Assembly (NCBI GenBank): GCA_002104985.1
Contig: MCGO01000089.1
Span: 62,001 to 126,000 of the forward strand
Source: Rhizoclosmatium globosum
Taxonomy: Eukaryota > Chytridiomycota > Chytridiomycetes > Chytridiales > Chytriomycetaceae
Reading direction: 5' to 3'
Length of the DNA stretch: 64,000 bases
The notes beneath the pieces were generated by a model that saw only the letters and a program-made list of their open reading frames with translations, searched no databases and had not been told where the DNA came from. Of the stretch, positions 33,367-44,770 are shown in pieces. The translations under genes and the position numbers were made by a program. Position 1 is the stretch's first letter. Each line of letters begins with the position of its first letter.

Positions 33367-34617
33367 TCATTCTTTTCTCACACAGCCTCCAGGTAAAAGG
33401 TACGAAAATCTTGTGTCGCCCAGTGCAACGCTTTCAACCAGATACTTTGGCACCGACACTGCACTCTCCAACCTTTTCAGTGGTCCCCACTTCCATGCCA
33501 GCTCTTTGAATGAATAAGCTTCCGGTAGCATATCAAATATGTCTGTCCCTTCACATATAACACGTTGGATCCGATTTGGATCCAGGAGGTGAGCTGAAGA
33601 GACACGGTCTGCATGAGAGTATGCTTTCATTTTGAAAATAAAGTCGCTGATGCGTGGGAAACAGAAGGAACAGTGCCAACCTATGTCAAGAAAGTCAGAA
33701 TTAACAAGATGGATGCCTAGTAAGTACCTGCATCCGAAAGAATGATATCAGACTCTTTGGAATGCTTGTAAAAGAACTTGTCAAGACCAACTGACGCAGG
33801 AGGCGTGGTTACAATTTTGGCACGCCAATGGTTGGCGTCTTGCTGAAAGTCGAATGAGTACAGAAAATTACGCATCCTAGGAATGGAATGAATATGGACT
33901 GCGATTTCCGTAAAGGATGAATTACCTTAAATGCAGTTTCTCAGGCACACCTGCTCCACAAGCTTTAATTAGCCGTATGGCACTTTCTGATGGAATCTCG
34001 TCAACATCGCTCATAATAACTCGATCTCCAGGACCAAGTCCAGCTTTCTCTCGCAAATACATTGTGGTCCTTCCACGCATTTCGCTTTCTGTTTTGAAGG
34101 GATCGTCCGTTGGTTTGTATTGATCCAACTTTGAACAAAGAGTTGAGTGATTAGCCAAAGCACGAGCACTATACCTCTAAGGGCACATGTCTAATCTTGT
34201 CCTTCACAAAGTCAAATCGAGCCTTATTCTTTTCAAACACCAGTTCCTTTGGAAGTCCTGTAAATGTCTTTGAAGATTCCACAACGACAAAGTAATCAAC
34301 GACATTCATAAGCTCTCGCATTCGAAGTTCGAGCAATCAAGTTCGACGGAGAAGAGAACAACGTCCCATACTTTCGTTTGATTCACCGCTGGTTGCCAAC
34401 CATGGGCGTTGCAAAGGAGCGCAGGATTAACGTTTGGCGGCGGCGGAACAAAGGCAACGACTGAAAAGTTTTGGCCAAAGGGCGGCGAGTCCCAGAGCGG
34501 GCGCGTGGCGTACGTTGCGATGTGGGCGAGGCGCGGGTTTGAGAGAAGGCCAAAGAGAACGAGGACAAGCGCAATCACAAGCCCGATCGAAAGTGTTTTC
34601 TTGCGGAGAGTAATCAT
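33367..34617 (-). CDS. GT17-family N-acetylglucosaminyltransferase (MGAT3-like), copy E, one frameshift
   Basis: Start at the ATG 34617 (MITLRKKTLSIG), leading directly into a signal anchor; an in-frame ATG 57 bases upstream is possible but adds a polar tail. The catalytic region mirrors copy D: DVVLFSVELD, VDYFVVVESSKTFTGLP, GDRVIMSDVDEIPS, MRNFLYSFDF, then LSDAG joined to WHCSFCFPRISDF, and the C-terminal YLLPGGCVRKE. Introns lie at about 34173-34135, 33925-33880 and 33728-33680, the last two at positions shared with copy D. The frame slips near 34335, within VELD|LLELRMREL. The domain otherwise reads cleanly, so the gene may well be functional. Confidence 0.8.
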
Positions 34618-34851
34618 TTGATGAGTGTTGTGGTGTATTGGTTGTGGTTTGAGGCAGTGGGAGACAATGGACAATAAGATGGACTGGTAGGATGGACTAT
34701 GCAGATGACTGGGATATATCCGTGTGCGAGATACTGATGTTATGCCTCAGAAGTGCACAGAAAGGATGCTGCTAATACTAATGTGTGATGAGGTGGAACA
34801 ACGATTTGTTTGAACTTTGATCAAAAGTAATGAAAAAAACAAATAAATGAA

Positions 34852-36443
34852 TTAAAATAGAATCCATCCTCCCAATACGCCCGCCAGAGCAGCTCCAATC
34901 ATTCCAACAGCTCCTCCATAGTCGGCACTCTTGGTTGTAACTGTCGCTCCAGGAGCTGTCACAAGCCCAGCTCCATTGATAACCGCAAGAGCATTCAGCA
35001 AACTGACGGTTTCAAATTGATCACGAGGGTTAGTGCCATTCTGCATCGTGAACTCGGTGTCCTTTGGTAGATTGCGGATACAGTACCAATTGCTATCACA
35101 TCCTTGAAAGTTTACCTTTGCAGTCGCTTGAAGAATTGTTGCAATAGATGCCTTGACGCTGTTGTCGGTACTGGTAGCATAAAGAGTTGCAAGACCTTTG
35201 TAAACCGGGAAACTGTACCCAGAAGGAGACTTTCCACAAGATGCCGTCGTTCCATCTGGACAACTTGGCTCCCTGTTGAGAATATTTGTGGCCGGATCAA
35301 CAAAGAGCCTTTGAACAGCCTTGAAGATTTTGTGCGCCTCATCCAAATAGTTTTGGTCGTTTGTCGCTTGATACATAATCCCAAGGGCAGCCATGAGTTC
35401 ACCTGTATGGTACGAATAAAGTTCTTGAGAAACCGCACACGCATCAGTAGTAAGACCATCATGGACAGTGTAATCGTCATCCACGATTTTGTAAGTCTTA
35501 AGCCACGCATAGATAACGTCGAAACGGTCCTTAAACTTTTGGTCCTTCGTCACCACATATAGTCTTGCACCCAATTCCATTTCTTCGACATTGGTGATGG
35601 TACTCTTCAAGTTCGCATTGTTACCAGTTCGTATTCTCGACCAGTAGATTCCACCTCCACATTTGGTGGTGTCCCAGTCCATCCAAATTTGCTCAAACGT
35701 CGTGTTCGCGAGAGAAAAGTATGTTGGGTTATATCCTTGCATGATATTGTTTTTTGCGACAATTGCATCTTTCCCAAACGTTTCGGCTGCCGTCATTGTT
35801 GCTAAAGCCCACCATCCAATGTCTATTCCATCATTTTAGTTGTAGAGAATAATAAAACAAAGTATACCATCATTCCAGCGCCCTGAGATCTCAAGGATCG
35901 CGCTTTGGCCATCCTTTTCAAAATGTTGGTTTTTAAGGTTGTGGCAATTTAAAGACTCACTAAAAAGTCGCCGTTTCCTCCAACCGTAAGCTGCATATTC
36001 GTATCGACAAATGAAAGAGTGCTATAATCGCCACTGTACTGCATGTACTTGTAAAACAAGTCAAAGTAGATTCCACTGCAACCGTATTCAGCACCTATCA
36101 ATTAAGAAAAATGTTACGAACCTTTCGTGCCATTGAATAAGCCTTTTAGGATGACAAACGGATTAAATACGTTTTGTGACAATAAAGACTCCCACCAATG
36201 CGAATCATCGTATTGTTCAATCCAAGCCCCATTTCCACGAGTATTCGAGGCGTAAAATTGCTGAAGTGGCCAGACGGCCGCCTTAGCCGCAGCGATGACG
36301 GCACCTGAACAAGGATTTCAACTCGATGATTCCTCTTTCAAGACAGACAACTTCTCCTCACTTTTGGACGTCAAGTCGATATTCTGTTGCGCCAAAGATA
36401 CCGCTGATGCAGCAAGAGCTGCTACAATGTAAGCCAAGTTCAT
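34852..36443 (-). CDS. Secreted GH76 alpha-1,6-mannanase-like protein, copy F
   Basis: The ATG at 36443 opens a signal peptide (MNLAYIVAALAASAVSLAQ). The GH76 fold follows over five or more exons. The catalytic Asp pair is formed across an intron as RWNDD followed by IGWWALATMTAAE. Further family motifs are CGGGIYWSR, KSTITNVEEMELGARLY, YSYHTGELMAALG, PSGYSFPVYKGL and TNPRDQFETVSLLNALAVIN. The C-terminus is a hydrophobic tail ending in GVLGGWILF without a cytosolic segment, as in GPI-anchored DFG5/DCW1 relatives that cross-link cell-wall mannoproteins. It is the most diverged of the six GH76 copies and the only one with a GPI-type end. Confidence 0.87.
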
Positions 36444-36576
36444 TGTTTGATGCAGAATTTTGAACCTGTTAAATACCATTGTTCGAACTTCAAAGACGCC
36501 AATCAGATTGTAATTCCAATATATATACTAAACACATTAAATATAAAGGATATAGAAGTGGGGAATTATAAGCAAT

Positions 36577-39569
36577 TCAACTCCGTTTGCTAAACCCGAG
36601 CACACTTCCTAATCGCTGTTTATCTTGAAAGTCCTCTTTTATCGCAATTGCAGCGGCCTCCGCCAATGAAAGGCCGCAAAAGTTGGGGACGAGAGGTTGG
36701 CATTTTTCGTGTGCGCTCTTGACACACTGTGAGCATTGGACGCGTCGTTCATTTGGCATTATTTTTAGACCGCAGTGAGTACACCATGATCGTAGGTTCA
36801 TTGATCGAGGCTCGAAAGCGTGTGGTTTGTTGTAATCGAGTAATTGTCCTGTATTCAGATCTGCTCCGATAGGGGCCTGGGAAAACGTCTGTCAGTTAGC
36901 TTTGCCTTCTATGATAGATGTCTCTTACGCTTTGAATATCGTCTTGGTTGATGCATTTGGTGAGAACACCTTTGAAACATCGTGTATGACAAACGAACGA
37001 ACATCCTAATGGTCGAATCGATCAGCCAAAGTTAACCAGCAATGGATGTACATACTTTGGCAATAACACCTCATTCCCCCAATCATACTCTCCTCACATA
37101 CAGAACAACGAGCACCAATTACATCTGATGCAATGGAGTTCACTGCCTTGAAAATTTGAAACTGATGTCCATTCTTGGCATATATTTTTCGAATATCGTC
37201 TGTCAGGAAAATGTCCTCGTCTTTCAGGTCTTGCAAAATGTCGTTGGCGAGTGGGTTCTGTTTCACACGAGTCGGTTCCACTAAAAACAACATGAGTTGC
37301 CGAAACGTGGTTATAGTTTATACATACCCAAGTTGGCTTTGAGAACGACGTATCCGTTTGGTTCCAGCGTCAAGACCACATCAGGCACGTCTACAGGGAA
37401 CACACTGAAGTACTTATCCAGCAGCTCTTCCCTCAAATCTCCAACCGTAAACCAACATAAGCCAAGGAGTTGATGATTTCCCATCAAAGAAGATTGAAAC
37501 ACTTGAATTTCGACTCGATTACTCAACCGATCGATAGGAATCTCAAAATGCTCGTCACGGAGCTGAGCAGATATCCTTGACGTTTTTGCTTTCGGAAAAT
37601 CATTGATGGTGATGACAGCAAAGAGATCTAGTTTCTGTTTGGTCGGCGATGTTAAATCTGTGCTTGATTTCAGAGATATGCGCTCAATTTTGATACGAAG
37701 CTGTGCGTTGATTTTGGTGTTGTTGACTGAGATGTATAAAGACTAACTTAACACGCTAAATTGCCTTAAAACCTCTTACCCGGAAGTTCAGGTAATCCGT
37801 TCTCATCGACAAACCAGTTGATAAGCTTTTTATACCTCTTTTCCGCTTCTACCAGCAGTGCGATTTTTTGCTGCGATTTTTCGATATCTTCCCGCAATCC
37901 CCGCTCATCTTTCGATGCAATTATTTGATCTCGATTTATGACGATAGATTTCAGAATGTTTTGACAGGACTCATTAAACCGTGTTTCGTTTCTCAGTTTG
38001 TGCCAGATATTTACAAGACGGTGGCGAGCGATTTCAGCAGTTATGTCGGCAACTTCTTTGAGGTAATCGAATTCTGTTTTGCCACTCGTGACAGAGTTGA
38101 CAGTTTTGTCCACGCTTGTCATTGTTTCGTAGGTTGTTTCCCATAACGGCTCTAGGTACTTGTAGAAGAGATAGTTTGCTCCGTTGTTGTTGTACAACCA
38201 TAACAAAACACTGATCGCGTGGTATAGTAGAGAGGAAACACCTGAAGGATCGATGTTGACAGCTCATCTATAGCTAACACTGCAGCATAAATCGGCCCTA
38301 CACATTGCAAATCATGAGTTTCAGCTCCAAATTCTATATTCAACTCACAATACGCTTTCCATTTCTCCATTTCATGTGCAGTATTTGTATATGATTGCTG
38401 TTGGCCATACAAAAGCCTATTTGGGGTTATCACTTCCGTCGGCGACATAAGCATCATGACTGTCTTGTAGAGAGGAAATACAAATCCGACGTAAGTCGAT
38501 ACAAGTTTCGCATTCTTTCGATATATCCTTTGGAAGAAAACCAGCCCCAATATTCCAAGCACCATTAAAAGCGGGGGTATTCCCCAATGTTCGCAATATT
38601 CCACGAGCCAAGGCCACTGCTCCAACTTATCTTCCACCAGATGAATTCGAGGTACCAAGGCTCTCCGCAGTCGAGGTATTTTCCGTTTGATGTACTCGGA
38701 AGATATCCAGACGATGTTTCAAGCTTCCTGAAGAATTGCAAGACTTGTTCCGTAACTGAATCGTGTCTGTATTCAACCATATCGTCTTCATCGCTATCTG
38801 AATCGCCTCCGAACCGAGAGTTGGCCAAAAAGTAAGGGCTTGAGCTGGAAGGACTTATAGTATCTCTGCCTCCAAAGAGGCCAAGCTTTGGACCACCACC
38901 AGGAAGAGACATTGCTCGCACGATTGCAGGGGACGTCTGATTTTTGTTTGAGTAAGTTGATATGCGATTCTCTTCCGGCTCATTAGAGCAGTTTTCGATC
39001 TTCGGGACAAGGTGAGTGAGAATGAAGAGATATTGGTAGGCGACTTGGTTTTTCGCTGGATTCATCATCAGAAGGTTGCCGATTACGATTGAACAGAGAA
39101 ACGAGTGATAATCTTGTATTTCCTCCTTCCAAGTTTGAAACTGGCCGAGTTTAGTTTTACCGAACCTTTCGCTATTTTGCCTTCGACCTGGACGAGGAAG
39201 GCTCATTGCTGAGTATTCCTCTCCTGTAGGCAACGCAGAACCCTGATTCTCTAATAACTGATAGACCTTCAGATTCCTCTATTGCAGCCGTCTTTGGTTT
39301 GAAAACCTTTGCGTGGAGATGTTTCGGAGTTGTTGATGCACTATTCGGTTGTGTTGGGGGAACCAAACGATCTTGAGTCGGCAATTGTAGTGCTGCGATT
39401 TGCTGCTTCGGATGGTACTTTTCGGGGAAAGAAGGGAAGGTTTTGCAACTTCAGCCAATCCTGTAATAATGGCTGGGCTTGGGCTTTCGGATCCATGTTC
39501 AGCTCTGATAGAATCACTTTCAGAGTCTGTAGAGTCTAACGCCGGCAAAGTAGCACGACTCGGGAACAT
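36577..39569 (-). CDS. PKC-like regulatory protein without kinase, fused to a TB2/DP1/HVA22-like membrane domain
   Basis: Coding blocks can be followed from an ATG at 39569 to a stop at 36577. The order is: Ser-rich N-terminus; a helical region; a membrane segment (PPLLMVLGILGLVFF) leading to GFVFPLYKTVMMLM, EKWKAYC and NNNGANYLFYKYLEPLW, which fit the TB2/DP1/HVA22 (REEP) fold; an HR1-like coiled coil (ILKSIVINRD through KIALLVEAEKRYKKL); a C2 domain (37726-37328); and two C1 zinc fingers, the first ending CQRCSFVCHTRC, the second CTHCGLKIMPNERRVQC. HR1-C2-C1-C1 is the regulatory half of fungal Pkc1, but the protein stops 40 residues after the last C1, with no room for a kinase. Frames slip near 39410, 39255, 38700 and 38193. 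Confidence 0.68.
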
Positions 39570-39660
39570 AAGATCTAACACTCAGAGTTAGAATGGATTT
39601 TTTGGAACAATGGTGTCAAGAATGAAATCCTTCTATTCCTTCCATTTGACAAATGAGGCA

Positions 39661-41179
39661 TTAAATCGCCAAAAGGATACTAATCAAAGCAAACAATGTT
39701 AATTGGATCTGAGGCCCTGCGAATGATTTTGTTATGGTTGCAACACCAGATTGAGAAGCAGTTGACTGTGCAAACACCAAAAACGATGTCATATTCGCAT
39801 CAGCGTCAACGCGAAACGCAGCTGCAACATCTTGACTTGCTGACTTGAATGCATCAGATCCAGGAGCTCCTCCAAAGTTGGAAAAGTCGCGCCAGGTTTC
39901 TTCTTCCCACTTGATAAACTCAAAGGTGCAAACGCCTTGAACATTGGATACTTTGCAATAAACGCTGGATTCAAGAAGAATCCCACCATGCTCTCTTCAT
40001 TTGTGCCGAGTGATGGTTTGGTCTGGAGCGCCTGGCAAGCTCGAGTTTTTCCAAGCAAAGTGGTACGCTGCCCGGTTTCGGCAACAATAAAAGGCTTGGA
40101 TCCAGCAGAATACCCAGGGATCCAGTGCCGACGAGAAATAAGTATAGAATGGTTTGCTGCCCCAAACTTGTTTGGGACATCAGGGGCCAATCCTTGCAAC
40201 ATTCCTTCGAATTTCCGTGGAGATGGAATCACATTACTCGTCCAAGGATATACGTTTCCGTATGTGTAAATCGATAAACCGACCCAATCAACGTAAGCGT
40301 CGCCGGGGTAGTAAGGAAGGTATGGGTCATCGTCCTCATCAAGTCCACCATTACCATTCGTATCCATTTGTTGCATCCTCAGTCTCCCTTCTGGCGTAGT
40401 TAAATCTGGCCCATAAAACTCGTCTTTACTTTCTGGATCTTTTGGGAAAGGATATCCATTCCCACTGTTTGGAGCCCAAATAAATGCAACCTTGGATTTA
40501 TCATCACCAAGTTCTTTGCGCCAATAGTTGATGCAATATATCCAAGATTTCTTGAATTCTTCTGGTCTCTGTCCGTATGGGAACCAGGAGCCATTCATTT
40601 CTAAAATTGGTCAGCCTCCAAAGAATATCCGTCATTCACATTATACCTGGAGCAAAGCGCACGAAAACACTACGCCCAGCAGCAATAAGAGCCTTGAAGT
40701 AAACAACCATTTGGTCCAATTGGCTGTCTGGAATCGACATTAGTTTGATTGATTGAGAGCAATCAAAACGAACCCTTGATGGCGTCGAAACCCAAGAACG
40801 GATACAGAGTCAAGTAAGCATTTGCATCTGTCTTTGTATCCTGCAGCTGTTGAATAAACTGTTCGGTGATGATGGGGGCTGTCCACGGCTTATGGACACC
40901 ACTAAGATCGATATCGGTCTGAAAGAAGTTCAGGTTCTTTCCAAGGCGGTCATTGATTGCTTTTGGGGTGTCGCTGTTGTTTCGGTCGTACCAAGCTCCT
41001 CTATTGGTTCGTTAGCATTGATGGGAAGGGTAGGTTGTGGATGTAGATTGAGAGCCCGCATTTGGGCTGACAAGGATTACCAGTACTAACATTAACACCT
41101 TTCCAGTTGGTGGTTCAAGTGGAGCAAGGCAGAGGCAGAATGGGACCAAGGAGAGGAGTGCTACGAAAGTGGCTTGCAT
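39661..41179 (-). CDS. Secreted GH26-type mannanase-like protein, copy 1, several frameshifts
   Basis: Signal peptide from the ATG at 41179 (MQATFVALLSLVPFCLC). The split at GKVL|IGAWYDR is an intron shared with copy 2. The TIM-barrel motifs FVRFAPEMNGSWFPYG (general acid/base Glu) and KPFIVAETG (nucleophile Glu) are those of clan GH-A mannanases of family 26 type; WAPNSGNGYPFP and VDWVGLSIYTYG lie between. The stretch from 40165 to 39900 reads only with about five frame changes (near 40160, 40125, 40075, 39985 and 39920). The true C-terminus then continues to a hydrophobic tail and stop at 39661, GPI-like. So many shifts within 300 bases suggest real decay more than sequencing noise. Confidence 0.7.
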
Positions 41180-41309
41180 TGGCGAACTTAAAAATTGTGT
41201 TGATTGGATGAGTTCATGTGCCGTTTAAACATGCGTAATTGGAAATTAATAATTGATATTTTATATATAGTTATATAGTTATCAGCAATATACATGCAGA
41301 GAATCCCCT

Positions 41310-42786
41310 CTAAACACAGAGAAATATAAATAGCAGCGACAGCGAAATCCCAATTTCAGTCGACCTTAACCCCGCTCTTGATGCAAACACTAAAAACGAT
41401 GTCATATTTGCCTCGGCGTCATTACGAAACGTCGTTTCGACTTCCTCATTCGCTGCTTTAAATGCATCCGACCCAGGAGCCCCTCCAAAATTTGAAAAGT
41501 CACGCCAAGTTTCTTCTTCACTCTTGACAAATTCAAATGTGCACACTGCCTTGAACATCGGGTACTTGGCAATAAACGCTGGATTCAAGAAAGACTCCCA
41601 CCAAGCTTTTTCATTTGCGCTCGAGTAATGTCTGATCTGGAGCTCCTGCCCAGCTGGCGTTTTTCCAAGCAAAGTGGTAAGCAGCACCGGTTTCAGCAAC
41701 GATAAAGGGTTTCGAGCCAGCAGAATAGCCAGGAGATCCCGTGGCGGATGAGAAATACGTATAAAATGGCTTGTTTCCCCAAGTTTGTTTCGGATCATCG
41801 GGTTGTAGTCCTTGCATCATACCCTCGAATTTCCTTGGAGATGGAATCGAATTATTTATCCACGGGTATGAATTTCCGTAAGTGTATATTGATAAGCCAA
41901 CCCAGTCAACGTATGCATCGCCCGGGTAGTAGGGAAGGTACGGGTCGTCATCTGCGTCTAGATCACCATTCCCATTCGTATCCATTTGGCTTATTCTCTG
42001 CTGTCCAGAAATAGTTGAGTTGTCAGGTCCATAAAATTGGTCCTGGCTATCTGGGTCTTTTGGGAAAGGATACCCATTCCCACTGTTTGGAGCCCAAATA
42101 AACCCAACTTTGGATTGATCGGCTCCCAAAGCTGTGCGCCAATAGGTAATACATTTGATCCATGTTTTCTTAAAGTCTTCAGGACGTTGGCCATAAGGAA
42201 ACCACGATCCGTTCATTTCTAAGGAATATCATTAAACGGATGCCTTCTCACACAATCCAAACAACAAACCTGGAGCAAACCGAACAAATACTAAACGACC
42301 AGCGATAATAAAGCTCTTGAAGCGTCCGGCCATATCAGCAAGTTGTTCCGCTGAAAAGGGTTCAACCACGTCAAATCAAGCAGCTTTCCAAGAATCCACT
42401 GACTCACTTGTTATCGCATCAAAGCCCAAGAAAGGATAAATAGTTAAATAAGCATGCGCATTTGAACCAGTATCGTTGAGTTGACTGAGGAACTGGTCCG
42501 TGAGGCTCGGAGCAGTCCATGGCTTATAGACACCACTCAGGTCAATGTCCGTCTGGAAGAACCGCAGCTTCTTTCCGATGCGATCGTTGATTGCTTTTGG
42601 GGTATCGCTGTTGTTGCGGTCGTACCAGGCTCCGCTGTGGTTCACCAAAGAGTAGTTGTATTATTAGAACTCCGACATGGGTTCGAGGGTAGTTTACATA
42701 AGGACTTTGCCCGTGGGAGGCTCCAGTGGTGCCAGACAAAGTATTTGAACAGGAACAAGGAGCAGCAACAGTGTGCTGAAGTGCAT
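41310..42786 (-). CDS. Secreted GH26-type mannanase-like protein, copy 2, one frameshift
   Basis: The start ATG 42786 gives MHFSTLLLLLVPVQILC, a clean signal peptide. An intron at GKVL|IGAWYDR precedes the barrel: FFQTDIDLSGVYKPWTAP, YLTIYPFLGFDAI, EMNGSWFPYG with the predicted acid/base Glu, FIWAPNSGNGYPFP, WVGLSIYTYG, and FIVAETGAAYHFAW with the predicted nucleophile Glu. A one-base slip near 41620 separates QTLLERK from NEKAWWESFLNP. The C-terminus ends in a hydrophobic stretch, so the enzyme is probably GPI-anchored or cell-wall bound. It lies head to tail with copy 1 and most motifs match; the likely substrate is a beta-mannan, but only the clan-level assignment is firm. Confidence 0.78.
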
Positions 42787-42889
42787 GGCAAGAGACAATG
42801 CTTTGATTTGAAGTTTTGTTTTTTGTGGACAAGAGATCAAAAGAACACACAAAGAAAAGAGATCGGATATGAGGCTGGTTAAAACAGAA

Positions 42890-44639
42890 TTACTGACTAG
42901 GTGTAAAGAATGAGGAAGGAAGAGCTTGCTTGTTTTGAAGCTGGCGGCGACGGTAAAGGAGGACACTTCCTGCTGCGAGAATGAAGACAGCTGCTCCACC
43001 GAAAACTGATCCAACAACAATACCAACATTAACATTAGACGAAGAAGAAGATTCGGTGTTGGAAGGATTGTTGGATGCATTGGTTGGAAGAGCCGTTGCA
43101 GAAATTGTAGACGACACTGTACTCATAGAAGAAACTGTAGAGAAAGTGGTGGCGGTGGAGCCTGAAAATGAGTTGGATTGTGTATATGAAGTAGCTGGAA
43201 GTGCCATACCATTTCGGGGAACAACACCGTTAATAACGGCAAGTGCATTGAGAATCGCGACAGTTTCAAATTGATCGCGAACATTAGTACCGTCTCTCAG
43301 AGTGAATCCGGTTCCAACTCCAAGGTTTCTCATACAATTCCAATTGGAGTTGCAGCCTCTGAAGTTAGCTGTCGCAGAAGTACGAATAACACTTGCAACC
43401 GAATTTTGAACCACTGCATCTGGTGTGGCCAAGGACAAATGAAAAAGGCCCTTATAAATAGCCCAATAATAACCGGTCGGAGATTTGCAGTTTGCACCAG
43501 CGGCGCAAGACGGCTCGAATGAAAGGACATCGTTGACCACGAATTGACGCTTGATGGAGGCGAAAATGTTATGCGCCTCAGTCAAATACTTGGTATCTTT
43601 TGTTGCAATATACATGTTGCTCATTCCGGTCAAGAGTTCGCCAGTGTGGTATGAGTACTGTTTATAATTGATTGGTTGGATAGAACTTAGGACATTGGAT
43701 TTCGGATAGAACACAACATACCACTTGCTGATTTGGAACACATTCGTTGCTCTCGACTCCATCATAGACGGTGTAATCAGCGGAAACGAGTCCAACTGTC
43801 CTCAGCCAATTCCAAATTTGATCAACTTTGTTCTTGTAATCGGCATTTCCAGTCAAGCGAAACAATCTCGCACCTAAATCAACCATCTGCGCGTTTGTAA
43901 TGGTCGATTTTAAGGTTGGATGATATCCGCCGCTTCTACTTCTGGACCAGAAGATTCCACCTCCACAAGTTGAAGCATCCCAAGACATCCAAACCTCTTC
44001 GAAGGTTCTTGTGGCAAGTTGAAGATGAAATGAGTCACCATTTTCCGCAGCAGTCATACTAGTGAGTCCCCACCAACACATATCATCGTTCCATCGTGTG
44101 GTTTCCTCAACATAAGGGGAAAGTCCGCCCATATAATCACCATTTCCACCCGCACTTAAAGCAAGCTGTGAATCGGCAAAAGACTTCCATGAAAGATCTC
44201 CGCTCCATCTGAAGTATTGGTAAAACAGCTGTCAAAGTGAGTGTGTCAGAGCACTCAAGTTCCCAACTTCCGATCCTGACAGAACTTACATCCCAGTACT
44301 GTCCCGACTCATGCCATTGAACATTCCTGTACAAGATCAAGAAAAGAGAGGCATTTGTTTGATCAGATCAAGATTGATTGCCTCCAAACACACTCACCAC
44401 TGTCCATCGCCTCCATACTGCTCAATCCAGGCTCCGTTTCCTTCTTGATTATCGTTAAAGTATTGTTGAAGCGGTCCCATGGCAGCCTTTGCAGCAGCCG
44501 CGACCGCATCTGATTTGAAGTTTTACCAAAGTCCGCACTCGATATCAACCGTACCTTTGCTGCCAACGTCAATGTTTTGCTGTGCGAGAACAAAAGGTGA
44601 AAGCCCAACAAGAGCTCCGATGAGGTTTGGTAAAAACAT
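42890..44639 (-). CDS. GH76 mannanase-like membrane protein, copy G
   Basis: Signal peptide MFLPNLIGALVGLSPFVLAQ from the ATG at 44639. The catalytic Asp pair is in RWNDDMCWWGLTSMTAAE, followed by CGGGIFWSR, KSTITNAQMVDLGARLF, YSYHTGELLTGMSNMY, PTGYYWAIYKGL and NVRDQFETVAILNALAVIN. Then come a Ser/Thr-rich stalk and a single transmembrane helix with a basic cytosolic end (LLYRRRQLQ). The enzyme is therefore held at the plasma membrane with its catalytic domain outside, unlike copy F. Introns fall at the same family positions. No frame break is needed. GH76 members cleave or transglycosylate alpha-1,6-mannan backbones. Confidence 0.87.
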
Positions 44640-44770
44640 TTGTGAGAGTAAAAGTAAAATCCTGTGCTGACCCCCTTATCGCAAATTTACACGAAAACGA
44701 AAAAATTAAGACTACTTTATTGAACGTAGTGAAAACAAAGGACTCTGCTTCGTGACATTTTTTAAGTCCA

